From assembly GCF_001619875.1 (NCBI RefSeq), contig NZ_LRFC01000023.1, positions 248,001-312,000 of the forward strand: 64,000 bases of DNA, in the 5' to 3' direction. The translations under genes were made by a program, and so were the position numbers. Positions 36,837 to 45,339 of this stretch are shown piece by piece; position 1 is the first letter of the stretch, and each line of letters opens with the position of its first letter. Origin of the DNA: Fictibacillus phosphorivorans. Lineage in GTDB: Bacteria > Bacillota > Bacilli > Bacillales > Fictibacillaceae. The notes under the pieces were generated by a model. That model searched no databases. It saw only the letters and a program-made list of their open reading frames with translations, and was not told where the DNA came from.

Positions 36837-38140
36837 AGAAATCTGAGGAATTGTTAAAACGAAAAGAAATAAACGTACCTAGAGGGCCATTTAATACCGT
36901 CTTGAACTTTGTTGATCACGCAAAAGGAAGCTCGATGACAGATGTTGACGGAAAAGAGTATATAGATTTTGCTGGTGCAATCGGAACTCTAAATGTTGGC
37001 CATTGTCCCCCGAGAGTTGTTGAAGCATTAAAGAATCAAATAGAAAAATACATCCATCCATGCTTTCACGTAATGATGTATGAACCATATATACAACTTG
37101 CTGAAAAATTAAACGAAATCACACCAGGAGATCATCATAAGAAAACGTTCTTTTTAAACAGCGGTGCTGAAGCTGTAGAAAACGCAGTGAAAATCGCTAG
37201 AAAATTTACAGGCAGAAAGGCAATCATCTCATTCGAGCGCGGATTTCATGGAAGAACACTTCTAGCCATGTCATTAACTAGCAAGGTAAAACCGTATAAG
37301 TTTGAATTTGGGCCGTTCGCACCAGAAACGTATAAGATGCCATACCCTTACTATTACCGAGATGACCGAAATATTGAAGAAACGGATTCTGCCATTTTAA
37401 AGAAATTTGAAGACTTTTTCTTAGGAGAAGTTCCACCTGAGGAAATTGCAGCCATTATATTTGAACCCGTCCAAGGTGAAGGTGGTTTTGTTATTCCGTC
37501 CAAAACATTTGTAAAAGGACTTCGCCAAATTTGTGATAAATATAATATTTTATTGATTGCAGACGAAATACAAACCGGATTTGGCCGAACGGGAAAAATG
37601 TTTGCGATGGAACATTTTGATGTTGTGCCAGATTTGATGACCATGTCAAAATCAATCGCCGCAGGTCTTCCGATTTCAGCTGTTACAGGCAGGGCTGAGA
37701 TTATGGATGCACCAGCACCAGGAGAGATTGGTGGTACGTATGGTGGCAGCCCGCTTGGCTGTGTAGCGGCGCTAGAAGTCATATCAATGATAGAAGAAGA
37801 AAATTTGTTAACCCGAGCAAATGTGATTGGTGAGATCATACTTCAAACGTTTACGAAATGGAAGACACAATATGATTTTATCGGTGATGTTCGTGGACTC
37901 GGTGCAATGTGTGCTCTTGAAATTGTAAAAGATAAAAAATCTAAGACACCAGATTCAGACCGAGCGAAGAAAATTATTGCTCTTTGTAACCAAAATGGAG
38001 TTGCGATCATGGGTGCTGGTCTTTACAGTAACGTTATCCGGATTTTATCACCGCTAGTCATAACAGACGAACAGCTTCTGCAAGGATTAAAGATCATGGA
38101 GGAGCAGCTCAATAAAATAAGTGAAACGGTATCTACTTAA
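36833..38140 (+). CDS. 4-aminobutyrate aminotransferase-like class III aminotransferase
   Basis: The 435-residue PLP aminotransferase closely resembles GabT: FLNSGAEAVENAVKIAR, SFERGFHGRTLLAMSLT, EPVQGEGGFVIP, IADEIQTGFGRTG and the PLP lysine in MSKSIAAGLPISAV. Coupled to yodQ by an ATGA overlap and followed by a terminator, it ends the cluster. The context suggests it takes 4-aminobutyrate, released by YodQ, to succinic semialdehyde, but other omega-amino acids are possible. No succinate-semialdehyde dehydrogenase gene is adjacent. Confidence 0.85.
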   Translation: MKKSEELLKRKEINVPRGPFNTVLNFVDHAKGSSMTDVDGKEYIDFAGAIGTLNVGHCPPRVVEALKNQIEKYIHPCFHVMMYEPYIQLAEKLNEITPGDHHKKTFFLNSGAEAVENAVKIARKFTGRKAIISFERGFHGRTLLAMSLTSKVKPYKFEFGPFAPETYKMPYPYYYRDDRNIEETDSAILKKFEDFFLGEVPPEEIAAIIFEPVQGEGGFVIPSKTFVKGLRQICDKYNILLIADEIQTGFGRTGKMFAMEHFDVVPDLMTMSKSIAAGLPISAVTGRAEIMDAPAPGEIGGTYGGSPLGCVAALEVISMIEEENLLTRANVIGEIILQTFTKWKTQYDFIGDVRGLGAMCALEIVKDKKSKTPDSDRAKKIIALCNQNGVAIMGAGLYSNVIRILSPLVITDEQLLQGLKIMEEQLNKISETVST

Positions 38141-38145
38141 TCCTA

Positions 38146-38173
38146 AAAACCTCGTCTTATAGGCGAGGTTTTT
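38146..38173 (+). terminator. Terminator ending the kam operon
   Basis: AAAACCTCG pairs with CGAGGTTTT around a 9-nt loop and is followed by TTTTT in part. It lies 5 nt past the last aminotransferase gene. Confidence 0.9.
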
Positions 38174-38280
38174 GAATGCCATTGAAGTACTTTTCAACTG
38201 CCTAGCAATTGGATATTTTTAATAAAAATTCAAAATATTATGCTAATATGGAATTACCGTTAGATAAGGAGTTGTCCTAT

Positions 38281-39738
38281 TTGCAGATATTAAAAAAAGT
38301 ATTGATCGGCTCAGCTTTGATAGGTGGATTTGCGATCTATACCCAATACGAAAAAAATGCTGAGCCAGCATGGTCTGTTAATACAAAAGAATTTACAGTG
38401 GTAAACACAATACAAGAAGGAATGAAAAGAGAATATGTAAAATTTGAAGAGCTTGAGATGGTTGATGAATTTGGATTTCTTAAAGACGCCAATAAAACAG
38501 TGGCATTAGAAGAAGCTTACAGAACATTAAAGATAGAAAAGATATGGTACTTAGAGGGGCGTTTGTATTTTTTATATAGCGTAGATGTAAAAGAGAGGGA
38601 TAAAGATGAATATGATGTACCGCGTCTATCTGTAAAAAATATGCTGTTTAAATCGAATGAGGGAAAAGAACTTGTCCTTCGAGCTGGGGAAAATATGGGG
38701 GATACAGGTTCAAGGGATGAAGGATTTGTTTACAAGCACAGACTTTATCGGTCAATGATGCTTATTCCTGGACCGATAGAAAACGAGGAGATCGATTGGT
38801 CTATATTAGGAAAAGCAAACACGATACAACTAAAAGATGTTGCCATATCCAACAAAACTGCAGGATCCAAAGCGTTAAAAGATATTTCACTAAAAGTTAC
38901 CTCTGACAACCCTTATGTGAAAGTATTGAAATCTGAAGCTATTAATCAAACTATATCCTTTGACGATCAAAAGGTAAAAATTAAATCAATTGATGCATTG
39001 TTGTATGAACAACGGATATTATTAGACATTCCAAAGAATGCGGACGACTTAATAGGATTCTCAGCTACTTCAGACAATTTCTTCTCACAAACTCAAACAT
39101 TAGGAATTATAGGAACACCTAGTACGGGATTCTACATGCCTATATATGAGATGCAGGATTTAGATTCTAAGAAAAAAGAACAATCCATTACCTTTCATTC
39201 TTCTGTACATAAAGATAACCGCTTTTTTTCTTGGAAAGTTCCTAAAGAAGACATTCAAAGTTTTCTTACAAACAAAGATCAACCTATTGTGAAAAATGAA
39301 GTAATTATGAATATGAATGAAACGAAGATTATTTATGAAGGACTAACCTTGTTTGAAGGCATTCCAAGAATTATTTTCAGTGTAAAGGCTGCTTCCAACA
39401 AGTCTTCTGATGAACGAGGATTCATCCCTGAAAGTTATTTTAATGGAGATGAAGTGCAAGAAGAATATGTTCGCCATTATAAAAACAATTTAATCTCAAT
39501 TGAAGGTGAAAAGAAAGAGAAAATAAGAAACTTTGACATTCACAGCTCAGAATCAGATGACAAAAAAATGTATTATATAACGTTTTTAAATGAAGAGGAT
39601 TTGAAAAATGGGGAGTGGAATCCCATTATGATTCCGCAACAAGAACTAACCATAAACATTTCAAATCTTACATATGAGAAACCGCTACCAAAACCGGTCA
39701 CAATAAACTATAAGAATCCCATCCATAAAAGTAAGTAA
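38281..39738 (+). CDS. Membrane-anchored protein of unknown function, paralogue 1
   Basis: The 485-residue product has one N-terminal membrane segment (about 7-20, LIGSALIGGFAIYTQY) and a long extracytoplasmic part with no cysteine motif I recognise. It is clearly paralogous to the next gene: IYTQYEKNAEPAWSVN against LYTQYDKRAEPAWKVN, SVDVKERDKDEYDVPRL against SVDLLERDKDEFEVPRL, and VYKHRLYRSMM against VYKHKLYRSIM. I place the start at TTG 38281, 9 nt after AAGGAG, because this aligns exactly with the paralogue's start; the frame opens earlier at 38209 without a site. Function is unknown. Confidence 0.75.
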   Translation: MQILKKVLIGSALIGGFAIYTQYEKNAEPAWSVNTKEFTVVNTIQEGMKREYVKFEELEMVDEFGFLKDANKTVALEEAYRTLKIEKIWYLEGRLYFLYSVDVKERDKDEYDVPRLSVKNMLFKSNEGKELVLRAGENMGDTGSRDEGFVYKHRLYRSMMLIPGPIENEEIDWSILGKANTIQLKDVAISNKTAGSKALKDISLKVTSDNPYVKVLKSEAINQTISFDDQKVKIKSIDALLYEQRILLDIPKNADDLIGFSATSDNFFSQTQTLGIIGTPSTGFYMPIYEMQDLDSKKKEQSITFHSSVHKDNRFFSWKVPKEDIQSFLTNKDQPIVKNEVIMNMNETKIIYEGLTLFEGIPRIIFSVKAASNKSSDERGFIPESYFNGDEVQEEYVRHYKNNLISIEGEKKEKIRNFDIHSSESDDKKMYYITFLNEEDLKNGEWNPIMIPQQELTINISNLTYEKPLPKPVTINYKNPIHKSK

Positions 39739-39768
39739 TACCATTAATATCTAAAGGGGAAATTATGT

Positions 39769-41205
39769 TTGAGCAACAAATGGAAAAAAATCATCATAGG
39801 AGTTCTTTTATTAATAGGGTTCGTCCTATATACACAATATGATAAACGTGCAGAACCTGCGTGGAAAGTAAATAGCGATCAATTCCACATAGTTTCGGAC
39901 TGGGACGAATTAATGGATATGGAAAAGCTGAAATACAATGAATTGCGCTTTGTTGACCATTTTAAACTATTAAAGGATAGTCAAATTTCCATTCCAATTC
40001 CCAATGAGCAGAGAAAGATGCATATTGAACGTACATGGAGTCATGGTCATCAGATGTATATTTTGTATAGTGTAGATCTTTTAGAACGAGATAAAGATGA
40101 GTTTGAGGTCCCAAGGCTTTTTGTCGAAAAGATTAAATTATCTTCAAAAAAGGGGAAGGATTTCGATCTTCCTGTAGACCTTTTTCCGGGCGAGACCTCC
40201 AATAACGGAATGGTTTATAAACACAAATTGTATCGATCAATCATGATTCATCCATTATTTGATGGTCTGACAAGTCAAGAAGATTGGGATGAGGTTTTAA
40301 GCAGTGAGCGCTATGAACTATCAGATCTTTCAGTAAGCTCAAAGAAAAACATTACAAAGCTCAAACCGATTGCTTTTAAGGTGAATCCGACAAGTAACAT
40401 TTTAAAACCTCATACAATTGATTCTGTAAACTTAAACCAAACATTAAGTATTCAAGATCATGAGCCTTTACAATTAAAGAATCTGGAATTTTTTCAAATT
40501 GGATCCAGAATCACTCTGTCAACGAATATAGATAAAGATCTTGTATCACTTGCTGGGATATTGAAAAAAAATGATATAGACTATCCCGTTGATTTGGAAA
40601 TAAACGGTGATGATTTAAGCGGCTACTTTTTGCAAATGTACGCTGTTGAAAACGAGTTAATCTCACAAGAAAAGGATGATCAATTAGATCTAGTATTGAC
40701 GCATTACGTTCAAAGAAAACCGGATCTCTATTCCTTTTCCGTTGCAAGTTCCGACTTAGAAAAGTTTGCGATTGATTCTTCAAAAGACATTGAAAAAAAT
40801 GAAATCATCGCTGATGAAAAGTCGTTAAAAATTGTTTACCGTGGACTAGCGATGGAGCAGGATAATAAGGAAATTGGAATAAAGTTTACACTTGATGATA
40901 ATCAAGAAGGCGTGGAAGATTATAATCTTTATCCACAACCCTTATATCATTTTGGTGAAAAACCTGGAGAAGAGCGGCATGTTCGTAACATCGTTTCTGT
41001 AAAAGACAGTTCAGGCAAGGAATTACAGAATTTCGATATTATGAATTATTATGAAGATGATAAACCATCATTTCTAATTGTTTTTCATGACGGTCTTCCA
41101 AAAGAAAATCTTTCCATTACGTTCTCACATCTAACGCATATAGCACCTTTACAAAAACAAGTGATTATCCCATTAAAACTTCCTTCTATTAAGGCTAAAA
41201 AATAG
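39769..41205 (+). CDS. Membrane-anchored protein of unknown function, paralogue 2
   Basis: The 478-residue product begins MSNKWKKIIIGVLLLIGFVL, a signal-anchor helix followed directly by YTQYDKRAEPAW. The rest is predicted to be outside the membrane and rich in beta strands (for example FSVASSDLEKFAI). It shares its whole layout with the preceding gene, which ends 30 nt upstream, so the pair arose by tandem duplication and is probably co-transcribed. The start is TTG 39769 after AAAGGGG. The sequence gives no enzyme motif. Confidence 0.78.
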   Translation: MSNKWKKIIIGVLLLIGFVLYTQYDKRAEPAWKVNSDQFHIVSDWDELMDMEKLKYNELRFVDHFKLLKDSQISIPIPNEQRKMHIERTWSHGHQMYILYSVDLLERDKDEFEVPRLFVEKIKLSSKKGKDFDLPVDLFPGETSNNGMVYKHKLYRSIMIHPLFDGLTSQEDWDEVLSSERYELSDLSVSSKKNITKLKPIAFKVNPTSNILKPHTIDSVNLNQTLSIQDHEPLQLKNLEFFQIGSRITLSTNIDKDLVSLAGILKKNDIDYPVDLEINGDDLSGYFLQMYAVENELISQEKDDQLDLVLTHYVQRKPDLYSFSVASSDLEKFAIDSSKDIEKNEIIADEKSLKIVYRGLAMEQDNKEIGIKFTLDDNQEGVEDYNLYPQPLYHFGEKPGEERHVRNIVSVKDSSGKELQNFDIMNYYEDDKPSFLIVFHDGLPKENLSITFSHLTHIAPLQKQVIIPLKLPSIKAKK

Positions 41206-41236
41206 ACTGCCGGATTTTTATACCGACAGTCTTTTC
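41204..41236 (+). terminator. Terminator after the paralogous pair
   Basis: AGACTGCCGG pairs with CCGACAGTCT (one mismatch) and is followed by TTTTC. It overlaps the last stop codon. Confidence 0.75.
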
Positions 41237-41488
41237 TTATGATCTCGGGTTGCTTTGAGCACGCTTAATATACATTTCTTCTTCTCCAACAATCCCGCAA
41301 GCTCCGCACTGAATTAACCGTTCAGATCCTCTGTATGGCAGGTGGAACATATCTAATTGACCTTCTTCATACTGCTGAACAACGTCTCCTGTTGCAGGAT
41401 CCAGTTTAACCGAAACGGGATTTTGTTCAATTACATTAAAACGAGTACGGTTGGTTTTGCAGTTTGGACATAAATAAGGATTTGCCAT
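41237..41488 (-). CDS. Small zinc-ribbon-like protein
   Basis: The 83-residue protein starts MANPYLCPNCKTNRTRFNVI and has two CxxC pairs, CPNC near residue 7 and CGAC near 60, a likely zinc ribbon. The middle (KLDPATGDVVQQYEEG) is acidic. AAAGGAGG is about 8 nt before the ATG at 41488; the in-frame upstream codons have no site. I do not recognise its function. The stop codon lies next to the terminator of the opposing pair. Confidence 0.8.
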   Translation of the reverse strand: MANPYLCPNCKTNRTRFNVIEQNPVSVKLDPATGDVVQQYEEGQLDMFHLPYRGSERLIQCGACGIVGEEEMYIKRAQSNPRS

Positions 41489-41593
41489 TATTTTGACCTC
41501 CTTTTTTAGTATTAAGTTAACCAACTTAGGAAAAATTATGTAAGTTTTATTTTTACATGAAAAAGCCATAGTAAGAACAAGGAGGGATCAAAC

Positions 41594-41734
41594 ATGGGCA
41601 GACAGAAAAAAGGCAACGCCAATGCACAGCGAAACAACAATGTAAAAGAAAACGGAACTGAAAACCAAACCGAGTTTGCGTCTTATGCTGAAATGGAAGT
41701 CGAAAAGATGCACCACGGCAAAAAAACAAAATGA
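41594..41734 (+). CDS. Small basic-acidic peptide, hypothetical
   Basis: The 46-residue product begins MGRQKKGNANAQRNNNVKEN and ends MEVEKMHHGKKTK. A strong AAGGAGG lies 8 nt upstream of the ATG, and codon use is normal. The Asn/Lys/Gln-rich, low-complexity character recalls minor spore proteins, but I cannot match it to a named SASP. It stands alone before the structured RNA. Confidence 0.65.
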   Translation: MGRQKKGNANAQRNNNVKENGTENQTEFASYAEMEVEKMHHGKKTK

Positions 41735-41735
41735 T

Positions 41736-41764
41736 TTTACTTCTTAACAAACAGGTAGTATAAT
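41736..41764 (+). promoter_or_regulatory. Promoter of the structured RNA
   Basis: TTTACT (41736-41741) and a perfect TATAAT (41759-41764) are 17 bp apart. Transcription should begin near 41771-41773. The match to sigma-A promoters is good. Confidence 0.75.
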
Positions 41765-41770
41765 AAAAAT

Positions 41771-41998
41771 CTGCGATGTTAGTGACTTTTCCATGTCTTT
41801 AACCTATGTGCTAATGACGGGAATCCAATATGATCTGTCAGACAGTCAAGCCTTGCGTTCGACTTGGAAGACTGTAACGGCAGCTGCGGATACCCACCTG
41901 AGAGATCAGGTTCCAAAGGCATATAAAGTCACGGCAGAGCGGACTTACTTAAACGACAACAAGCGTATTTTACATCACATGTAAAATGCGCTTTTTTA
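41771..41998 (+). ncRNA. ssrS: Structured small RNA, probably 6S RNA
   Basis: Between a good promoter and a strong terminator lies an RNA of about 190-225 nt. The pairings are GGG-aa-TCC with GGA-ta-CCC; CTGTC, ACAGTC and AAG with CTT, GACTGT and GGCAG as a long apical arm; a hairpin ACCTGA-GAGA-TCAGGT on the 3' side; and ATGTGC with GCATAT plus GTGACTTT with AAAGTCAC as the closing stem. A long rod with a central bubble, a small hairpin on its 3' side and the CACCTGA...TCAGGTTCCAAAGGC segment resemble 6S RNA, which binds sigma-A RNA polymerase. The 63-codon frame across it has no ribosome site. That it is an RNA is well supported; the 6S identity is an inference from structure. Confidence 0.65.
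41962..41998 (+). terminator. Terminator of the structured RNA
   Basis: AGCGTATTTTACAT and ATGTAAAATGCGCT form a 14-bp stem (one G-U pair) with a 3-nt loop and T6 behind it. Confidence 0.92.
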
Positions 41999-42031
41999 AA
42001 TATGAGATAATAACCGGGGGATATAAAGAAC

Positions 42032-42919
42032 ATGGAAAAGAAGGAAGTATTGCTTTTAATAGACGGATTCAATTTGCTGAGCAGATGTTATTTTGCAACA
42101 GCATATGGAAAAGAAATGCATGATCTGCCACGGAATTCAAAAGGACAATTTACAAATGCCATTCGCGTAACCATACAAAAAATGCTTATGCTTGTTCGTG
42201 AACACGAACCTTCTCATATTGTCGTTGCGTGGGATGTAAAACGTGACGAAACACTTAGAAGAGAGAAATTTGCAGATTACAAAGGAACGAGGAACGAATT
42301 ACCTGAGCCCCTTATTCAACAATATGAAACACTTGTTGGGCTTTTTGATAACATTGGAATCACCCAAGTATCTATTCCAAGATATGAAGCTGATGACATT
42401 ATAGGAACACTCGCACATCGCTGGCGCAATGAACGCGAAGGTGAGTGTATCATTTACAGCAATGACCGCGATTTGCTGCAGCTTTTATGTGAAAAAACAT
42501 CGCAGTTAATTACGGTAAAACGTGATGAACTGAAGTATACGCTCAATCATTTTCAAGAAGAGTACGGGATCACGCCTAATCAATGGATTGATGTGAAAGC
42601 CCTATTGGGTGATAAGAGTGACAATATTCCAGGTGTAGCAGGAGTAGGGGACAAAGCTGCGTTACCGCTCATACAGCAATACGGTGCAGTTGAATCCATT
42701 TATGAAAACTTTGACAACCTAGATCCTAAATATAAACGATACCTTAAGAAACTTGAGGCTGGCAGGGAAATGGCTGTTTTAAGTAAGGATCTATGCACAA
42801 TTTTTACGGATGTGCCTGATGTAATTGACAGGGATTTAGAAGAATGCAGATATATTTTAGACAAACAAATGGTTCGAAGCGCTCTGCAAGAACTAGAGAT
42901 ACAAATAAGAGTGGGTTAA
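42032..42919 (+). CDS. ypcP: 5'-3' exonuclease / flap endonuclease YpcP
   Basis: The 295-residue protein equals the N-terminal nuclease domain of DNA polymerase I without the polymerase. Seen are LLLIDGFNLLSRCYF (first metal Asp), VAWDVKR, KFADYKGTR, YEADDIIGTLA, YSNDRDLLQL, and LLGDKSDNIPGVAGVGDKAA (helix-hairpin-helix with metal Asp). It removes RNA primers and 5' flaps. Neighbours ypdQ, ypeP and ypgQ agree with B. subtilis. A GGGGGAT site precedes the ATG. Confidence 0.94.
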   Translation: MEKKEVLLLIDGFNLLSRCYFATAYGKEMHDLPRNSKGQFTNAIRVTIQKMLMLVREHEPSHIVVAWDVKRDETLRREKFADYKGTRNELPEPLIQQYETLVGLFDNIGITQVSIPRYEADDIIGTLAHRWRNEREGECIIYSNDRDLLQLLCEKTSQLITVKRDELKYTLNHFQEEYGITPNQWIDVKALLGDKSDNIPGVAGVGDKAALPLIQQYGAVESIYENFDNLDPKYKRYLKKLEAGREMAVLSKDLCTIFTDVPDVIDRDLEECRYILDKQMVRSALQELEIQIRVG

Positions 42920-43845
42920 GAAAGATCCCACTCTTTTTGTTTGCGTTTTATAAACAAATCATGAAATTTTATTTCCGACAAAATCATACCCACTAATATA
43001 AGAAAACACCCTGTTAATGCTTTTGGTCCAAGACGTTCACCAAGCATTATAAATGCTGTTATGGCTGCAAAGACGGGTTCCATCGCAAAAATAAGGGCAA
43101 CTCTTGCAGGAGTAGTAAATGATTGGAAATACGTTTGTGCTAAGAAGGCTAAAGCTGTTGCAAACAATGCGGTTATAACAAGTGCAGTGATTACTTCAGG
43201 TTGCAGCACCATCTCAGGAGCAAACATCTCATGCCAACTTTCTGTGAATAAGGCTGTGAAAAAACTTAAAACAGAAACAGTCGTCAGCTGTATGACTGTT
43301 AAACATAGAGCATTGAATGATTTAGCAAACTTACCTGTAAAAACAATATGAAGAGCAAAAGAAATAGCACATAACAGAACATAAGCATCGCCAATATTTA
43401 ATGTTAGACTGTTGTGGATCGTCAGTAAGTAGAGACCGGCAACAGCTAGTATCGAACTTATTCCAATTTGCCAATTCAATTTATGTTTCAACAAAAGATA
43501 GCTAAAGATCGGAACTAAAACCACACTTAAGCCTGTAATAAACCCTGCTTTAGATGATGTGGTATACAATAATCCAACTGTTTGAAAACCATAGCCCAAA
43601 AATAACCAAAATCCCAGAACAACACCGCTTATCCAAAGTTTATTATTTTTAAAGTGTATGACTGATGACGAGTTAAACAAAAATAGAATAAGAACTAAGA
43701 TAAGTGCAGCAAAACTAAAGCGTATCGCATTAAAGGAATAGGGCTCTAAAAAAGCAATGGCTTTTTGTACGATAACAAAAGTCGTTCCCCATACTAGCGC
43801 TACTAATAATAGATTGAAGTCTGCAAACCAGGGTTTTTTAATCAT
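42916..43845 (-). CDS. EamA/DMT-family transporter
   Basis: The 309-residue protein has ten hydrophobic segments in two repeated five-helix halves, the EamA layout (for example LLLVALVWGTTFVIVQKAIA at the N-terminus and ALIFAMEPVFAAITAFIMLG in the second half). Such proteins export amino acids or other metabolites; the substrate is unknown. Its ATG overlaps the end of ypdQ, so the two are on one transcript and translationally coupled. It overlaps the ypcP stop by 4 nt on the other strand. Confidence 0.9.
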   Translation of the reverse strand: MIKKPWFADFNLLLVALVWGTTFVIVQKAIAFLEPYSFNAIRFSFAALILVLILFLFNSSSVIHFKNNKLWISGVVLGFWLFLGYGFQTVGLLYTTSSKAGFITGLSVVLVPIFSYLLLKHKLNWQIGISSILAVAGLYLLTIHNSLTLNIGDAYVLLCAISFALHIVFTGKFAKSFNALCLTVIQLTTVSVLSFFTALFTESWHEMFAPEMVLQPEVITALVITALFATALAFLAQTYFQSFTTPARVALIFAMEPVFAAITAFIMLGERLGPKALTGCFLILVGMILSEIKFHDLFIKRKQKEWDLS

Positions 43846-44245
43846 TCGGCTGGCTCCCGTTCATTTGAATGGCTTGCCTTGCTAACTCATCCGCTATTTT
43901 ATTTTGTTTGGATGGTATCCACTTAATGAAGAATAGATCAAGCTGATTTGATAAGTTTAGCGCTTTTTCTAATAGGTCAGTATACCGCTTATCCTTTGCG
44001 TATCGTTTATCTACCGCTCTTTCTACGGCTTGTGAATCAGTGCGAAAGGATACAATTCTCCAATCGTTCTCGATGCATAACTCTAAACCATGAATAAGCG
44101 CATGATACTCAGCTTCATGGTTAGACATAATACCAATTGGAAAACGATGAGAATGAGTAGTGCCGTTTCCGATTTTTACATAAACGCCTGCTCCAGATAG
44201 TCCCGGATCGCCTGCACTCGCACCATCGATGTATATCTCTATCAA
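43838..44245 (-). CDS. ypdQ: Ribonuclease H-like protein (YpdQ)
   Basis: The 135-residue RNase HI-like protein has EIYIDGASAGDPG (first Asp), NHEAEYHALIHGL (Glu), FRTDSQAVERAV (Asp) and KIADELARQA (last Asp), so all four catalytic acidic residues are present. It corresponds to the small RNase H-like YpdQ. The start is TTG 44245, 8 nt after AGGAG; ATG 44302 upstream has no site. It is divergent from ypeP. Activity has been doubtful for some relatives of this family. Confidence 0.86.
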   Translation of the reverse strand: MIEIYIDGASAGDPGLSGAGVYVKIGNGTTHSHRFPIGIMSNHEAEYHALIHGLELCIENDWRIVSFRTDSQAVERAVDKRYAKDKRYTDLLEKALNLSNQLDLFFIKWIPSKQNKIADELARQAIQMNGSQPND

Positions 44246-44316
44246 ATGCGTCTCTCCTCTATATAAATATATACGTATTATAAAGTATCTTATAAAAAAC
44301 AAAAAGGAGAATAACT

Positions 44317-44985
44317 ATGAACTTCTCAATAGAGTATATGTACAAACACCCTAAATCACCATTAAAGATAAGATTTGTTTCTGATCCAATGTCATTAAAT
44401 GAAGCTCTTTTCATTACAGCTGACCTTGAGAAAACGGGTAGAATGTCTGAATTAATCTTTATTGATACGAAGGGTGTTTCTTGGACAAAGAAAGAGCTTC
44501 TGAAGCTAACAGAGGTAAAGAAGGAAGAACCTAAGAACATCTCGATCTATTTCGATGGAGGGTATAAGGCAGAAACAGGAACGAGTGGACAAGGAATTAT
44601 CGTTCGGTACTCTCAAAACGGTGTGAACTATCGCATCAAAAAGAACGCTAGTTTAACAAATCTTGAATCGAATAATGAAGCAGAATATGCAGCATTGTGG
44701 ATCGCTGCAAAAGAACTTGAAGAACTTGGCGTTCAGTATGAGGAAGTTAATGTTCAAGGTGATTCAAAGGTAGTCATCGAGCAATTAAAGGGTGAATGGC
44801 CTTGTTATGAACAAAACCTCCAGAACTGGGCAGACAAGATCGAAACACTATTTAAGAAGCTCCAGATCGAGCCTGTTTATGAATGGGTGGCAAGAAACAA
44901 AAATAAAGATGCGGATCAGCTGGTTACTCAAGCATTAAACGGAAAGATCATTCAAGCAAAGAAAGAAGTCATTGATAACCTTTGA
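44317..44985 (+). CDS. ypeP: RNase H-domain protein YpeP
   Basis: The 222-residue protein has an N-terminal domain of about 70 residues (SIEYMYKHPKSPLKIRFVSD) joined to a C-terminal RNase H fold: ISIYFDGGYKAETGTSG, SNNEAEYAALWIA, VQGDSKVVIEQL and NKDADQLVTQAL. The acidic residues are kept. It is the YpeP family of bacilli, divergent from ypdQ. AAAAGGAG precedes the ATG. Confidence 0.88.
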   Translation: MNFSIEYMYKHPKSPLKIRFVSDPMSLNEALFITADLEKTGRMSELIFIDTKGVSWTKKELLKLTEVKKEEPKNISIYFDGGYKAETGTSGQGIIVRYSQNGVNYRIKKNASLTNLESNNEAEYAALWIAAKELEELGVQYEEVNVQGDSKVVIEQLKGEWPCYEQNLQNWADKIETLFKKLQIEPVYEWVARNKNKDADQLVTQALNGKIIQAKKEVIDNL

Positions 44986-45037
44986 TAACAACTGGTACAA
45001 TTTACTAGAATCTTTTGATTTTGGGGATGAGGCAAAA

Positions 45038-45337
45038 ATGGAAGAAAATATCCTAGATGATTATGTAGCATTGCTAGCTTCTAAAGGGTTTCGTTTAAAT
45101 GTTGGTGATCTGCATTTTATTGATTTTGGCAGACATTACACGGATGCAACAGAATCACAAGTAAAGATTGCATTAGAAGTTACGCTTATACAGCAATTAT
45201 CTTTTGATGGAAGTTACTTTATTGCACTTCTTGAGTCTTTTGTAAAAGAGAACATTACTTCAAAGAAACGCGCTTATGCTTTACTTAATCAATTAAAATC
45301 AAACAGAGAAAAGAAACATACTTGTACAGTGGGGTAA
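45038..45337 (+). CDS. DUF6123-type small protein, hypothetical
   Basis: The 99-residue acidic helical protein starts MEENILDDYVALLASKGFRL. I choose ATG 45038, behind GATGAGG; the frame opens at 44972 inside ypeP without a site. It lies between ypeP and ypgQ, as a small uncharacterised gene does in other bacilli. No catalytic motif is seen; the DUF assignment is from memory and uncertain. Confidence 0.7.
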   Translation: MEENILDDYVALLASKGFRLNVGDLHFIDFGRHYTDATESQVKIALEVTLIQQLSFDGSYFIALLESFVKENITSKKRAYALLNQLKSNREKKHTCTVG

Positions 45338-45339
45338 GC

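Noticed and set aside
41793-41984. 63-codon frame on the plus strand
   Set aside because: It has no ribosome site and coincides with a structured RNA that has its own promoter and terminator.
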